The notes: generated by a model from the letters alone, not told the origin. DNA of 64,000 bases from Nostoc sp. NIES-4103 (GCF_002368335.1 NZ_AP018288.1:2584208-2648207), one strand, 5' to 3'; counted from the first letter of the stretch, positions 45,601-54,400 are shown. Program-made: numbers and translations.

Positions 45601-46944
45601 GTGCGTGAAGTACTACCTAATTTAGCTGACGCAGCCGAACAGGTGTTGCGCCTGATTCTAGAAACAGGAAAACCATTTTTAAATGTGGAAATCACTGGGG
45701 AAACTCCGGCTCAACCTGGTGTACAACGAACTTGGTTAGAGCATTTTTTACCGTTAAAAAATGGGGATGAAGTTATTGGCATTAGTACTGTTTGTGAAGA
45801 AATCACCGAACGCAAGCGCATCGAAGCTCAACGCCAACAAGTCGAGGAAGAACTCAGACAGTCCAAAGAAGAGTTAGAACTGAGGGTGGCAGAACGCACA
45901 ACCGAGTTAAGTCAAATCAACGCCGATTTACAACGCAGTGAGTCAACACTCCGCAGTTTCTTCAACAGTGGGGCAATGCTGATGGGTATTGTTGAGATAC
46001 ACAATAACGATATTCTACATATTTCCGATAACCGAGCAGCTGCTGAGTTTTTCGGCACAACTCCCGAAGCAATGCAGAATCGGTTTGCCAGCGATTTAGG
46101 CGTACCCCAGCAGACTATCCAGGAATGGGTGAGTTATTATCGTCAAGCCCAAGAAGTTCAGGCTGCTGTACGGTTTGAATATCCCCATGACACACCCAAC
46201 GCTCAAAGATGGCTTTCTGTTAGTGTTTGCCCAATTGCAGTTAGTCCCACTGGCTATCCCAGGTTTTCCTACATCGTTGAGGATATAAGTACACAAAAAC
46301 AAGTCAAAGAACATATAGAAGCATCATTACGCGAGAAAGAAGTCTTACTCAAAGAAATTCACCATCGTGTTAAGAACAATTTAGGCATTGTCAGTAGCTT
46401 GCTACAAATGCAGTCTAGACGAACAATAGATGCACAAGCTAATGCCATCTTACGTGATAGCTACAACCGCATTGCCTCTATTGCTCTGGTACATGAAAAA
46501 CTCTATTGTTCCCAAGACCTTGCCAATATTGATTTTGCTCACTATATTCGTAATTTAACCGCTCATCTATTTACTTCCTACAATACCAGTTCTAACCTGA
46601 TTCAACTCAGTATTGATACTGAGGAAGTTAAGTTAGATATCGAGGCAGCTGTTCCCTGTGGCTTAATTATCAATGAATTAGTGTCTAATGCTTTAAAATA
46701 CGCTTTTTGCGATAATAGTGCCGGCCAAATCAAGGTCAAGTTTTATCAAGAAAATGAGCATAATTTAATACTCATCGTTCAAGATAATGGCATTGGACTA
46801 CCTGAGAACTTTGATAGCAAAAAGTCTAAAACATTAGGTATCAATCTTGTCCAAGGTTTGGTGAAGCAATTAAGGGGAACCATTGATATTAACTGTCAGC
46901 AAGGAACAGAATTTAGAATTTCTTTTGGAAAAAGTAGGACATGA
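42631..46944 (+). CDS. Large hybrid sensor kinase: PAS-GAF-HisKA-HATPase-REC-PAS-HisKA_2-HATPase
   Basis: A 1437-residue double kinase starting at GTG. In order it has a PAS-like domain (residues about 50-170), a GAF domain (about 175-330), HisKA with SNVSHEFRTPLTLIL, a first HATPase (NLLSNAFKF, DTGIGIP, GSGIGLSLV), a Ser/Pro low-complexity linker (about 612-668), and a receiver (VVDDNADMRD, LILTDMMMPRLDG, LTKPF; about 670-790). Three PAS modules follow (about 820-1230), then a HisKA_2 box LLKEIHHRVKNNLGIVSSLLQMQ and a second HATPase (NELVSNALKYA, DNGIGLP). Having both a classic and a HWE/HisKA_2-like kinase core in one chain is unusual but seen in cyanobacteria. Its stop codon overlaps the ATG of the GGDEF regulator, so the pair is translationally coupled and probably one pathway. 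Confidence 0.92.
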   Translation: MTEPITTDVLEGLFAGDGEMCALMRSHDWSQTPLGPVKQWPQSLRTTVSILLSTRHPMVLFWGPDLVQFYNDGYRPSLGAHKHPQALGQRGSDCWTEIWHIIGPQIHSVMTQGQETWHEDQLVPFDRNGYFEEIYFTYSYSPVRDETGKVGGTLVVCTETTGRVLSDRRLQTLRQLGANVMQAKTVEKACEIATDSLSINPYDIPFALLYLVETNGQQAKLISTTGIEKGTDKSPIQVNLTQNDVWGLAQVCQTGQAMLVDDLQTRFHNLPGGVWNTPPSAALVMPITQPGQQQALAGLLVMGISPCRAFDDEYRGFFDLVGNSIATAIANARTYEAERQRSQALAEIDRAKTDFFSNVSHEFRTPLTLILAPVEDALADTETPLSPKQRDRLETVQRNGLRLLKLVNTLLDFSRIEAGRVQAVYEPTDLARTTTELASTFRSLIERAGMSLVVECPPLPEEIYVDREMWEKIVLNLLSNAFKFTLSGTISVRLQSFGDRVELAIADTGIGIPPDEISHLFERFHRVKGAQGRSFEGSGIGLSLVEELVKLHGGSIHVTSQLAQGSCFTVSIPTGFAHLPSQRINASRTLTSTAIGATPYVEEAWRWLAKGADGGDEGDGGDREDEEVYLFTSSPSSSSSPSSPSSSSSPSSPSSPSSSSSPSSPSSPPAHILVVDDNADMRDYAKRLLGQRYQVEAVEDGMAALTAIRQRLPDLILTDMMMPRLDGFELLHKLRANPQTRELPIILLSARADEEARIQGLEAGADDYLTKPFSNRELLARVEVNLKMAQIRKQAALREQALRLVAETAQQEAKATFEKLNQILESMTDAFVALDQDWRIIYQNAAAELINNGKPRSQVLGKTHWEEWPASVGSALEHNYRQAMSLQVAVHFEHRYYSPPDYDVWLEIHAYPTKEGLGIFFRDITERKQAQAALLASQLQLQQQLAEIEAIYQSAPIGLNVLDANLRFIRINQRLAEINGLPVEAHIGRTVREVLPNLADAAEQVLRLILETGKPFLNVEITGETPAQPGVQRTWLEHFLPLKNGDEVIGISTVCEEITERKRIEAQRQQVEEELRQSKEELELRVAERTTELSQINADLQRSESTLRSFFNSGAMLMGIVEIHNNDILHISDNRAAAEFFGTTPEAMQNRFASDLGVPQQTIQEWVSYYRQAQEVQAAVRFEYPHDTPNAQRWLSVSVCPIAVSPTGYPRFSYIVEDISTQKQVKEHIEASLREKEVLLKEIHHRVKNNLGIVSSLLQMQSRRTIDAQANAILRDSYNRIASIALVHEKLYCSQDLANIDFAHYIRNLTAHLFTSYNTSSNLIQLSIDTEEVKLDIEAAVPCGLIINELVSNALKYAFCDNSAGQIKVKFYQENEHNLILIVQDNGIGLPENFDSKKSKTLGINLVQGLVKQLRGTIDINCQQGTEFRISFGKSRT
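44467..44640. repeat. CTCATCCCC/GATGGGGGA repeat captured inside the kinase gene
   Basis: Within the coding sequence, GATGGGGGAGATGAGGG-type repeats (44467-44510) are followed by about seventeen units of CTCATCC(C/T)C (44526-44635) in inverted orientation. In frame they encode GADGGDEGDGGDREDEE-like acid residues and then an SSPSSPSS linker. The same units occur between genes at 2508-2546 and about 57575-57613. Confidence 0.88.
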
Positions 46945-48008
46945 AATTAATGAACCTGTCTTCAGACAAACAGAAAACTCAAACCATTCGACTTCTTGTT
47001 GTTGAAGATGAGTATATTCTTGCCATGAACTTACAAGAAAATTTAGAGTCTTTGGGATACACAGTTATTGATATCGCTGATTCAGCAGAAACTGCAATTG
47101 TCAAAGCTACTGAACTACGCCCGAACTTAATTTTGATGGATATCTGCTTGCAAGGCAAGATGGACGGTATCCAAGCAGCAGAACAAATTTGGTCGAGCCT
47201 CAAAATACCGAGTATCTATATTACGGGATATTCCGATGAAAGTACTGTAGAACGAGCAACGCTAACATTTCCTTTTGGTTACATCCTCAAACCTGTCAGG
47301 GAGCGAGAACTTTATGTTGCGATTAAAACAGCGCTTAATCGCTATGAACGTGAGCATTTTTTGAGTTCTATGCTTGAAGAAATGAAGGATAAATTGATTA
47401 AAGTCGATGGAGAGTTAACCATTGATACGATTCATCAATCAATGCTGTACAAGCAGATGCAAGCTGCTAATTTGGAACTACAAAGACTGGTTAATTTAGA
47501 TGATTTAACACAAATAGCTAACCGTCGCCGATTTGATGAGTGTTTACATACTGAGTGGCATCGTCTCAAACGTGAACAGATGCCTATGTCTTTAATTTTA
47601 TGCGATATTGATTTTTTTAAGCGTTATAACGACACCTATGGTCATTTAGCAGGTGATGATTGTTTACGGCAAGTTGGAACTGCCCTCAAAAGTGTTGTGC
47701 AACGTCCAGCTGATTTAATTGCGCGTTACGGTGGAGAAGAATTTGTTGTGATTCTTCCTAATACAGAACATCAAGGAGCAATTCATGTAGCTCGAACAAT
47801 TTTACAAGCAGTACGCAACTTAGCAATTCCTCATGCTGAGTCTAATGTTAGTAAGCATGTTACCATTAGTGTAGGCGTTGTCAGTATTATCCCCAATTTA
47901 GATTTATCGCCGCAAGACCTCATGGCAGCAGCTGACAAAGCACTTTATGCAGCTAAACAGCAAGGGCGCGATCGCCTGATCCCGTTTCGATTTAACGATC
48001 GCAAATGA
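46941..48008 (+). CDS. Response regulator with GGDEF diguanylate cyclase output
   Basis: A 355-residue PleD/WspR-like protein. The receiver domain (residues about 15-135) has VVEDEY, phospho-acceptor in LILMDICLQGKMDG, a Thr/Ser site YITGYSDEST and Lys in ILKPV. A helical linker follows, then a GGDEF domain (about 185-350) with an intact GGEEF active site (264-268) and an inhibitory I-site RPAD (255-258) five residues before it. Active synthesis of c-di-GMP with product inhibition is therefore predicted. The ATG overlaps the stop codon of the upstream hybrid kinase (ATGA), so that kinase is its likely phosphodonor. Its receiver is strikingly similar to that of the next, oppositely oriented gene. 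Confidence 0.94.
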   Translation: MKLMNLSSDKQKTQTIRLLVVEDEYILAMNLQENLESLGYTVIDIADSAETAIVKATELRPNLILMDICLQGKMDGIQAAEQIWSSLKIPSIYITGYSDESTVERATLTFPFGYILKPVRERELYVAIKTALNRYEREHFLSSMLEEMKDKLIKVDGELTIDTIHQSMLYKQMQAANLELQRLVNLDDLTQIANRRRFDECLHTEWHRLKREQMPMSLILCDIDFFKRYNDTYGHLAGDDCLRQVGTALKSVVQRPADLIARYGGEEFVVILPNTEHQGAIHVARTILQAVRNLAIPHAESNVSKHVTISVGVVSIIPNLDLSPQDLMAAADKALYAAKQQGRDRLIPFRFNDRK

Positions 48009-48014
48009 CAATCA

Positions 48015-49655
48015 TCAGTCATCTGACCTTGACAAGCTCAGTGGTAGTAAAATTGTGAATCTTGTCCAGCCCTGAGTGCTGCTCACTTGAATGGTGCCCT
48101 GAAGACATTGCACTAACCTCTTCACCAATGCTAACCCCAATCCTGTGCCTCCCTGTTTTTGGCGATCGCTTTCAGGAATCCGATAAAACGGATCAAAAAT
48201 CAGGGATTGTTCTTTGAGAGGGATTTGCACACCAGAATTACTAATTGTAATTTGCAAGTATGGAATTTGAGGATTAATAAATACACCAGATTCAGCATCT
48301 TCATTGGTGATATTTCTATGAATATAGGTCAGTTGAGCATCTACTGTAATTTGTCCATCAGCAGGAGTGTATTTGCAGGCATTGTTGAGTAACTCTGAAA
48401 CAATTTCAGTCAGGCTTGCTACGTCTGAAACTAAAGGTGGTAAATCGACAGAAACGCTAATTTGCAAAGTCTGTTGTTGAGCTTGAATCCGAGCTAGAAA
48501 AACTTCAGCATTGCGAGGTAGCCAGTCTTGGAGTTGAATTTCAGTTAATTCTAATGGATAAGCATCTGCATCAATCATTTGCATAAATAGCAAATCATCC
48601 ACGAGATTTATTTCCCGTTGGCACTGATCGCGCATTATATTTAAGTAGCGAGCTATGGGGTCAGATGTAGAAACCTCTTCTGAATTTAAAATACCCTGCC
48701 GATTTAAAACATTTTCTAACATGTGGATTGCCATTTTAATATTCGACAAGGGCGTTCGCATTTCATGAGAAGTGCTTGCGAGAAAATCCTGCTTTAACTG
48801 GTTGAGTCGTTGCAGTTGTGCTACTTGAATTTCTAGTAATTCGGCACGTTGAGTTGCAAGATTGCGTTCTTCCATTAGCCGTCGTTGGCTATCATTGCGA
48901 AATACCATAACAGCTCCTGTAATCATACCCCTGTTGTCTCTCAAAGGAGTAGCACTATCAGCTATGGGTATGGTTGTGCCATCTCTGGCAATCAATAAAA
49001 CACGATTTTCTAGGTAGACAGTGGTTTTTTGTTGCAAAGCTGAGATGATAGGATTTTCTATGGTCAGCTGAGTTTGTTGATCAATCAGTTGGATCAAATT
49101 GGTTAACATTTGGTCTTTAACTTCATGGAATCGCCACCCTGTTAAGGCTTCTGCTACTTGATTGAGGTACTTGATACGCAGCAAAGAATCAACCACAATT
49201 ACCCCATCTCCCATTCCTCGCAGAACAGAACTCAAAAATTGCTCGCGTTCATAGCGATTGAGTGCTGTTTCAATGGCAACGTAAAGTTCTTTCTCCCTCA
49301 CAGGTTTGAGGATGTAACCAAAGGGGAATGTCAGACTTGCTCGCTTTAAGGTACTTTCGTCAGAATGTCCTGTCAGGTAGATTACAGGAATTTCCAGACG
49401 ATTCCAGATTTGTTCTGCTGCATGGATGCCATCCATCTCACCCCGCAACCGGATATCCATCAAAATCAAGTTTGGCAGTAACTGTGCTGCTTTCTCAATT
49501 GCTGTTTCTGCGGAATCAGCAATGTCTATAACAGTGTATCCCAGAGATTCTAAAATTTCTTGTAAATTGATAGCCAGGATAAACTCATCCTCTACAACAA
49601 GAACGCGAACTGTCTGTGTTGTCTGTGTGTTTGATGAGATAGCGATCGTGTTCAT
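48015..49655 (-). CDS. Receiver-PAS-histidine kinase
   Basis: A 546-residue protein with an N-terminal receiver (residues about 17-135; VVEDEF, LILMDIRLRGEMDG, YLTGHSDEST, ILKPV). A PAS domain (about 150-265; VIVVDSLLRIKYLNQVAEALTGW) is followed by HisKA with STSHEMRTPLSNIKM and HATPase with ELLNNACKY, NSGVQIPL and GGTGLGLALV. Its receiver matches that of the adjacent GGDEF regulator over more than 100 residues (LESLGYTVIDIADSAETAI shared). This points to a gene or domain duplication. The two genes are convergent with only six bases between stop codons. It may feed or compete with the neighbouring phosphorelay. Confidence 0.92.
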   Translation of the reverse strand: MNTIAISSNTQTTQTVRVLVVEDEFILAINLQEILESLGYTVIDIADSAETAIEKAAQLLPNLILMDIRLRGEMDGIHAAEQIWNRLEIPVIYLTGHSDESTLKRASLTFPFGYILKPVREKELYVAIETALNRYEREQFLSSVLRGMGDGVIVVDSLLRIKYLNQVAEALTGWRFHEVKDQMLTNLIQLIDQQTQLTIENPIISALQQKTTVYLENRVLLIARDGTTIPIADSATPLRDNRGMITGAVMVFRNDSQRRLMEERNLATQRAELLEIQVAQLQRLNQLKQDFLASTSHEMRTPLSNIKMAIHMLENVLNRQGILNSEEVSTSDPIARYLNIMRDQCQREINLVDDLLFMQMIDADAYPLELTEIQLQDWLPRNAEVFLARIQAQQQTLQISVSVDLPPLVSDVASLTEIVSELLNNACKYTPADGQITVDAQLTYIHRNITNEDAESGVFINPQIPYLQITISNSGVQIPLKEQSLIFDPFYRIPESDRQKQGGTGLGLALVKRLVQCLQGTIQVSSTQGWTRFTILLPLSLSRSDD

Positions 49656-50108
49656 AGCCTAACTTTTGATAAAAGCAGTTTTGAACTCTGTTCCCTAGTG
49701 ATACCCAGTCTTGAGCGTTCTTCTAGGTGCTTAACTAATCCTTGAATAAGCACTAAGCCGGAAGGTCTAGATGTGCGGTATCAAAGTTTGCAGGTAGTAT
49801 AATATTATTATGTCGAACAATGACTATAAAAGTACTAAACCACAGAGGCACAAAGGCACAGAGATATTAGAAGAAATTTCGGTCACGCTAGTAGTGGCGT
49901 GACATATCTAAAATAATGCATTAACTTTCCTCTTGTGGGATGGGCGTCTCGCCCGTCCTAACTGGCGGACAAGATGTCCGCCCCACAAGACAATTATTGC
50001 ACTATTTTAGCCTTGCCACGCCAGTAGGGTGCGTTATGGACGGAAGTTCTAACGCACCGAAAATCATTAATGGTGCGTTGCGCTTCGCGACAACACACCC
50101 TACTCATA
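49656..50108. repeat. Intergenic dispersed repeats (GGGCGTCTCGCCC and GTAGGGTGCGTTA types)
   Basis: No gene. Bases about 49930-49990 form an imperfect hairpin from CTTGTGGGATGGGCGTCTCG and its partner GGACAAGATGTCCGCCCCAC. Bases 50025-50103 start with GTAGGGTGCGTTATGG, contain TAACGCACC and GGTGCGTTGCGC, and end in ACACCCTAC, another nested inverted repeat. The TAACGCACCCTAC word also occurs at about 54358 beside the HigA-like pseudogene. Both are typical dispersed repeats of Nostocales. Confidence 0.65.
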
Positions 50109-52865
50109 CTAGGTTAATGTATCGATTTCAGCTTTGACTACAGTGGGATCATCTGTGGGTTCGATGCGAAAACCAAGTTTTTCGCAAACTTTTTGCATAC
50201 CATAATTGTCAACCAGGATATCAGCAGTGATTTTGGTTAGTTGCTCATCTCGACTAACTTGTAGTAACCGTCGTAGTAACTCAGTGCCTATACCTTGGCA
50301 TTGACAGCGATCGCTCACCACAATAGCGAATTCTGCTTCATTTGTATTATGTATTTTACTCAATCGACCGACTGCCAATATTTCCCGTGTCTGCGTTTGG
50401 GGATTTTGATATTCTACAACTAGGGCGATTTCGCGATCGTAATCAATAAAGCAAATACGTGTCAGCCGTTCATGGGCTACTCTTGACCGCAGCTTAATTA
50501 AGTGGAAATAACGAAAATAAACGCTTTGCTCTGAGAGTGTTTGATGAAATTGTACCATCAGTGGCTCATCTTCTGGACGGATGGGACGGATGGTAACTAA
50601 CGTGCCGTCTTTCATCGTCCAATTTCCCACGTATTGTGTAGGATAGGGTCGAATTGCTAACTTTGGCAGTTGCTCTTGTTTCATATCTGCGTCGTGCAGG
50701 ATCATCCTAGCATCGAGGGCAATTAATTCAAAAGATGAAGCCAGCAAAGGATTAATATCGATTTCCTTAATCCAACGTTGTTCGACAACTAATTGACTAA
50801 ATCGCACCATTAATTGTTCAAGACTAGCCATATCAACACTTTTGCGTCCCCGGACTCCTTGAAGGGCTTTGTAAATTTGTGTTTGCTCCATCATGCGCCG
50901 CGCTAAAGTGGTATTTAGGGGTGGAAGTGCGATGGCGCGATCGTGAAAAACTTCGACAAGTTGTCCTCCTGTGCCAAAAAGCAACACTGGGCCAAACTGT
51001 ACATCGAGACTACTGCCAATAATTAGTTCATAACCGACCATATTCACCATTGGCTGCACAGTTACACCCAAAAAATGCTCAGCACCTACTTTCTCGCTCA
51101 CTGATGCGGCGATGGTATTGTAAGCTCGTTTTACAGCATCAGCATCTTTTAAATTTAACTGTACGCCGCCAACGTCGGTTTTATGAGTAATTGTGTGGGA
51201 AAACAGCTTTAAAACAACTGGATAGCCAATTGTTTGGGCACATTCAACAGCTTCATCTTCGCTTTTAGCAACGCAAGTAGCAACCACCGGAATACCATAA
51301 GCTGCTAAAATCTGCTTTGATTCAAACTCTGTGAGAATAGTTCGCTGTGCCTGGCGTGCTGTTTGGATAATTTTTTCCACACATTTACGGTCTGGTATCC
51401 CTGACGATGTATCATTTGTTGGCATTACCGGAGTTTCGTAGATACCGCGCAGGTTATAACTAGACTGCCACATGTAAGTAAACAACCGAGCAGCGGTATC
51501 AGGATAAGCATAAGTCGGGATATGGTTACGATTGAGAATCATCTCACCTGCTGCAACATCTGCGCCTCCCATCCAACTAGCAAGGATGGGTTTACCAGAC
51601 ATCTGCGCGTAGGGTTTCAATTGTTCGGCTGTTTGGGTGGGGTCTGTCATGGCTTGGGGAGTAAGAATCACCAATAAACCGTCACTATTGGGATCTTGAG
51701 CCGCAATTTCCAAGGCTTTGGTATATCTTTGTGGGTCAGCGTCACCTAGAATATCAATTGGGTTGCCGTGACTCCAATGTGTTGGTAATAGTTGGTTTAA
51801 GGCTGCCCTAGTTGACTCAGAAATTGGTGCAACTTCTCCACCAGCAGCAATCAAAGCATCAGTAGCAAGAACTCCCGGCCCACCTGCGTTAGTTAAAATT
51901 GTCAGGCGTGGCCCTTGGGGACGCGGTTGTTTTGCGAGTAACTCCGCCATATCAAACAAGTCAGAAATGCTGTTGACGCGCAACACCCCACAACGCCTAA
52001 AAGCTGCATGAAGCACTTCATCACTTCCTGTCAATGCGCCAGTGTGGGAAGCTGCTGCTTTGGCTGCGGCTTCACTACGACCTGCTTTAATGACAATAAT
52101 CGGCTTAGTTAAAGCAACTTCCCGCGCTGCTGAGAGAAATGAACGCGCATCCCCGATTGATTCCATGTAAATTACAATACTTTTAGTCTGGGGGTCATCA
52201 CCAAGATAATAAATTAAATCTCCCCAACCCACATCTAGCATGGAACCAAGGGAAACAAAGGCGCTAAAACCAACGTTTTCTCTAAAACTCCAATCAAGGA
52301 TAGCAGTACAAAGCGCTCCACTTTGACTAATAAAGCCGACATTTCCAGGACGCGCCATTGTACTGGCAAAAGTCGCATTCAAACCCGTGCGTGGACTCAT
52401 CACACCCAAACAGTTGGGGCCAATAATCCGCATTTTGCCACGATGTGCTTGCTGAAGTATTTGCTGTTCTAAAGCTACACCTTCTGTACCAGCTTCTTTA
52501 AAACCTGCACTCAGGATAATTGCACCTTTGACACCTGCATCTACGCACTGACTAATAATATCTGGGACTGTTGGCGCTGGGGTGGCAATAACTGCTAAAT
52601 CAACTAATTCCGGGACATCATGTATAGTCGGGTAGGCTTTGATGCCCAGTATGCTGTGGCGCTTGGGATTGACAGGGAAAATAGTGCCACCAAAAGGATT
52701 ACTAATTAAGTTCCATAATAGAGTGCGTCCAACACTATCAGCCTTTTCGCTAGCACCGATGACAGCCACGGTTTTGGGTGCAAATATGGCATCGAGGGGA
52801 TTAACTTTCTCGGTTCGCAAAATATCATAGGCACGTTCGATGGCTGGCTGCATAGGCTTTTGCAT
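50109..52865 (-). CDS. ADP-forming acyl-CoA synthetase-like protein fused to GNAT acetyltransferase
   Basis: A 918-residue Pat/YfiQ-like protein. In order it has a CoA-binding domain (residues about 30-130; IFAPKTVAVIGASEKADSVG), succinyl-CoA ligase-like domains (about 140-470; GFISQSGALCTAILDW, IIVIKAGRSEAAAKAAASHTGAL), an ATP-grasp domain (about 500-715; VVLKLFSHTITHKTDVGGV) and a C-terminal GNAT domain (about 750-905; EFAIVVSDRCQCQGIGTELLRRLL). In the family this architecture either makes acyl-CoA or acts as a lysine acetyltransferase that controls acetyl-CoA synthetase. The His in LPTHWSHGNPIDILGDA could be the phospho-His, but this is not certain. It lies downstream of hoxW on the same strand, about 265 bases away with a MITE-like repeat between. 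Confidence 0.9.
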   Translation of the reverse strand: MQKPMQPAIERAYDILRTEKVNPLDAIFAPKTVAVIGASEKADSVGRTLLWNLISNPFGGTIFPVNPKRHSILGIKAYPTIHDVPELVDLAVIATPAPTVPDIISQCVDAGVKGAIILSAGFKEAGTEGVALEQQILQQAHRGKMRIIGPNCLGVMSPRTGLNATFASTMARPGNVGFISQSGALCTAILDWSFRENVGFSAFVSLGSMLDVGWGDLIYYLGDDPQTKSIVIYMESIGDARSFLSAAREVALTKPIIVIKAGRSEAAAKAAASHTGALTGSDEVLHAAFRRCGVLRVNSISDLFDMAELLAKQPRPQGPRLTILTNAGGPGVLATDALIAAGGEVAPISESTRAALNQLLPTHWSHGNPIDILGDADPQRYTKALEIAAQDPNSDGLLVILTPQAMTDPTQTAEQLKPYAQMSGKPILASWMGGADVAAGEMILNRNHIPTYAYPDTAARLFTYMWQSSYNLRGIYETPVMPTNDTSSGIPDRKCVEKIIQTARQAQRTILTEFESKQILAAYGIPVVATCVAKSEDEAVECAQTIGYPVVLKLFSHTITHKTDVGGVQLNLKDADAVKRAYNTIAASVSEKVGAEHFLGVTVQPMVNMVGYELIIGSSLDVQFGPVLLFGTGGQLVEVFHDRAIALPPLNTTLARRMMEQTQIYKALQGVRGRKSVDMASLEQLMVRFSQLVVEQRWIKEIDINPLLASSFELIALDARMILHDADMKQEQLPKLAIRPYPTQYVGNWTMKDGTLVTIRPIRPEDEPLMVQFHQTLSEQSVYFRYFHLIKLRSRVAHERLTRICFIDYDREIALVVEYQNPQTQTREILAVGRLSKIHNTNEAEFAIVVSDRCQCQGIGTELLRRLLQVSRDEQLTKITADILVDNYGMQKVCEKLGFRIEPTDDPTVVKAEIDTLT

Positions 52866-52894
52866 ACTTTTGAATAAATTAAGTAGGTTGGTGG

Positions 52895-53077
52895 GAATAA
52901 AGGTCAGTTGTCAGTTGTCAGTGGTTAGTTGTTAGTTGTCAGTGGTTAAAGTCTCAGACATATTTATGTTTCTTAAAATAGTTATTAGGACTTACGCAAA
53001 AAAACCCTCAAACTCTCATTCCTCCGTGTACTCTGTGTCTCTGTGGTTCGTTTTTCCGTTACCTGTGCGTAAGTCCT
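52895..53077. repeat. TCAGTTGT array and MITE-like element with AGGACTTACGCA ends
   Basis: Bases 52905-52950 are GTCAGTTGTCAGTGGTTAG repeats. Bases 52987-53077 are bounded by AGGACTTACGCA (52987-52998) and its exact complement TGCGTAAGTCCT (53066-53077), enclosing about 67 bases without coding capacity. The same ends occur at 56723-56897 in the hox operon. Confidence 0.7.
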
Positions 53078-53130
53078 GAGTTATGTTGATATGTTGATTT
53101 TCACTTACTTAGTGTAAAAATTAATCTTCC

Positions 53131-53565
53131 CTACTGCCTATTAATAATTTGGGTAATTTTTTGAGTGGCGATCGCAACTCCCGTTTCGGCAATTGGTGAT
53201 AAACTGTAGCCTAATTCAAAGTTTACTCCTGGGACTTTGATCCACCAAGCCGGCGGACAATAATCGTAAATTGCTTGAGTCAGGGCTAAGAGCGATCGCG
53301 GGTCGGCTGTATGTGCTGTGATAAAATTGCGGGATGCAGGTGAAATGGATTCTATTTGCACCTGAGAACTTTCGGACATCAAACAAGCATCGATAAAGAC
53401 TGCCAAATCACTGTTTGCCAAAGCTTCAGCAAGTTCAGGGGTGAGTTGATGGACAGCAATAGCTTTCACGTTGAATATATGCAAAGCCTTAGCTACTCGT
53501 TGCCCAATACCATCATCACTACGCAACTCATTACCATAACCAATCGCTATTACATTACAATTCAT
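53131..53565 (-). CDS. hoxW: Hydrogenase maturation protease HoxW
   Basis: A 144-residue nickel-hydrogenase C-terminal endopeptidase. Family features are the N-terminal GYGNELRSDDGIG with metal-binding Glu13, the second acidic site in AVFIDAC (near Asp59) and the histidine in FITAHTADPRSLL. The length is right for HoxW. It removes the C-terminal extension of HoxH after nickel insertion. Its position downstream of hoxH on the same strand assigns it to the bidirectional hydrogenase rather than the uptake enzyme (HupW). A 430-base gap with a decayed antitoxin gene separates it from hoxH, so it may have its own promoter. Confidence 0.93.
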   Translation of the reverse strand: MNCNVIAIGYGNELRSDDGIGQRVAKALHIFNVKAIAVHQLTPELAEALANSDLAVFIDACLMSESSQVQIESISPASRNFITAHTADPRSLLALTQAIYDYCPPAWWIKVPGVNFELGYSLSPIAETGVAIATQKITQIINRQ

Positions 53566-53918
53566 ACTTGTTAACTGCCTAACCTGATTTTGAAGTTAGT
53601 TAAAAAACTTGAGGAACTTGTGAGGAGATAGAGAAGCTTTGAACTAATCCTCACAATTTTCTCAAAATATTGACATTTGTGATGGAAGTAAATGTAATTT
53701 AATATATAGTTAATCCTTTATCGATCAGCAAAGCAGGGTTTTGAGGATATCGGAGAAGCTCTTGCACAAGATTGCTCTGACAATACGAATAAATTATGGG
53801 GACATGATCTTCTCAAACATAATAGAACTGAGTTAGATCGTATGATTGTATCTGTCATACCATTTCTATTTGATTTGCAATAATGTTGTTGAATGGCAGA
53901 TGCCCAATACTCTGTTTT
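53566..53918. other. Spacer upstream of hoxW with an orphan open stretch
   Basis: The plus strand is open from 53710 to TAA at 53883 with the translation AKQGFEDIGEALAQDC and NTNKLWGHDLLKHNRTELDR. This looks protein-like, but it has no start codon and I do not recognise it. It may be the tail of a lost gene. The rest is A+T-rich and may hold the hoxW promoter. Confidence 0.35.
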
Positions 53919-54318
53919 AAATAAACACACTAGGGTCAACTTGAAAAAAATCTCCTAAAACCTTAGTTTGAGATTTGGTAATATCTCGCTGACTATTCAT
54001 CAGTTAATAGACAATATTTTCAGAACCCAAAATATCTACTAAATCTGACTGTTGGATATTCTTTTGCTCCATTAAAAACAGCAACATGGAATGTGGTGTT
54101 GATTCTCGACCAGGTAAATAATATTCTTGCTCAAATTTTTCTATTAAAGTAATTAGCAGTTCATAAAGTTCATTTTCTTCAGGACTGCGATTAGGAAGAT
54201 GCATCAATTCTTCGACTATCGCCAAAGCTTTTTCATTGTCTTCTTCATTTTTAATTAACTTTGGTTGATACTTAAATAATAATTCTTTATATTTATCTTG
54301 ATTAAAAATAAGGGTCAT
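53919..54318 (-). pseudogene. HigA-like antitoxin broken by a nonsense codon
   Basis: The first 104 codons (54318 to the TAA at 54004-54006) match HTH antitoxins of the HigA type: a helical N-terminus, SPEENELYELLITLIEKFE, then STPHSMLLFLMEQKNIQQSDLVDILGS. The stop falls in the recognition region after SENIVY. Reading on in the same frame gives LMNSQRDITKSQTKVLGDFF, the expected continuation (LNGKREISKSQAKALGEFF in relatives). The residue at the stop is Glu in many relatives, and GAA to TAA is a single change. A perfect ribosome-binding site, AGGAGG, is kept. No HigB-like toxin gene is adjacent. Confidence 0.75.
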
Positions 54319-54334
54319 TTTTCTAGTCCTCCTT

Positions 54335-54372
54335 TTTATCGGTGCGTTACGCGTTGCTATAACGCACCCTAC
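54335..54372. repeat. GGTGCGTTA...TAACGCACC hairpin repeat
   Basis: Bases 54339-54367 pair GGTGCGTTA with TAACGCACC around about ten bases, followed by CTACA. It is a short copy of the repeat at 50025-50103, located between the hoxH stop codon and the pseudogene start. Confidence 0.6.
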
Positions 54373-54400
54373 AGTTTAATTGTACTTTATAAATCATTTC

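Noticed and set aside
53718..53939. A 73-codon minus-strand frame
   Set aside because: It is the continuation, past the nonsense codon, of the HigA-like pseudogene and then runs on without similarity; not a separate gene.
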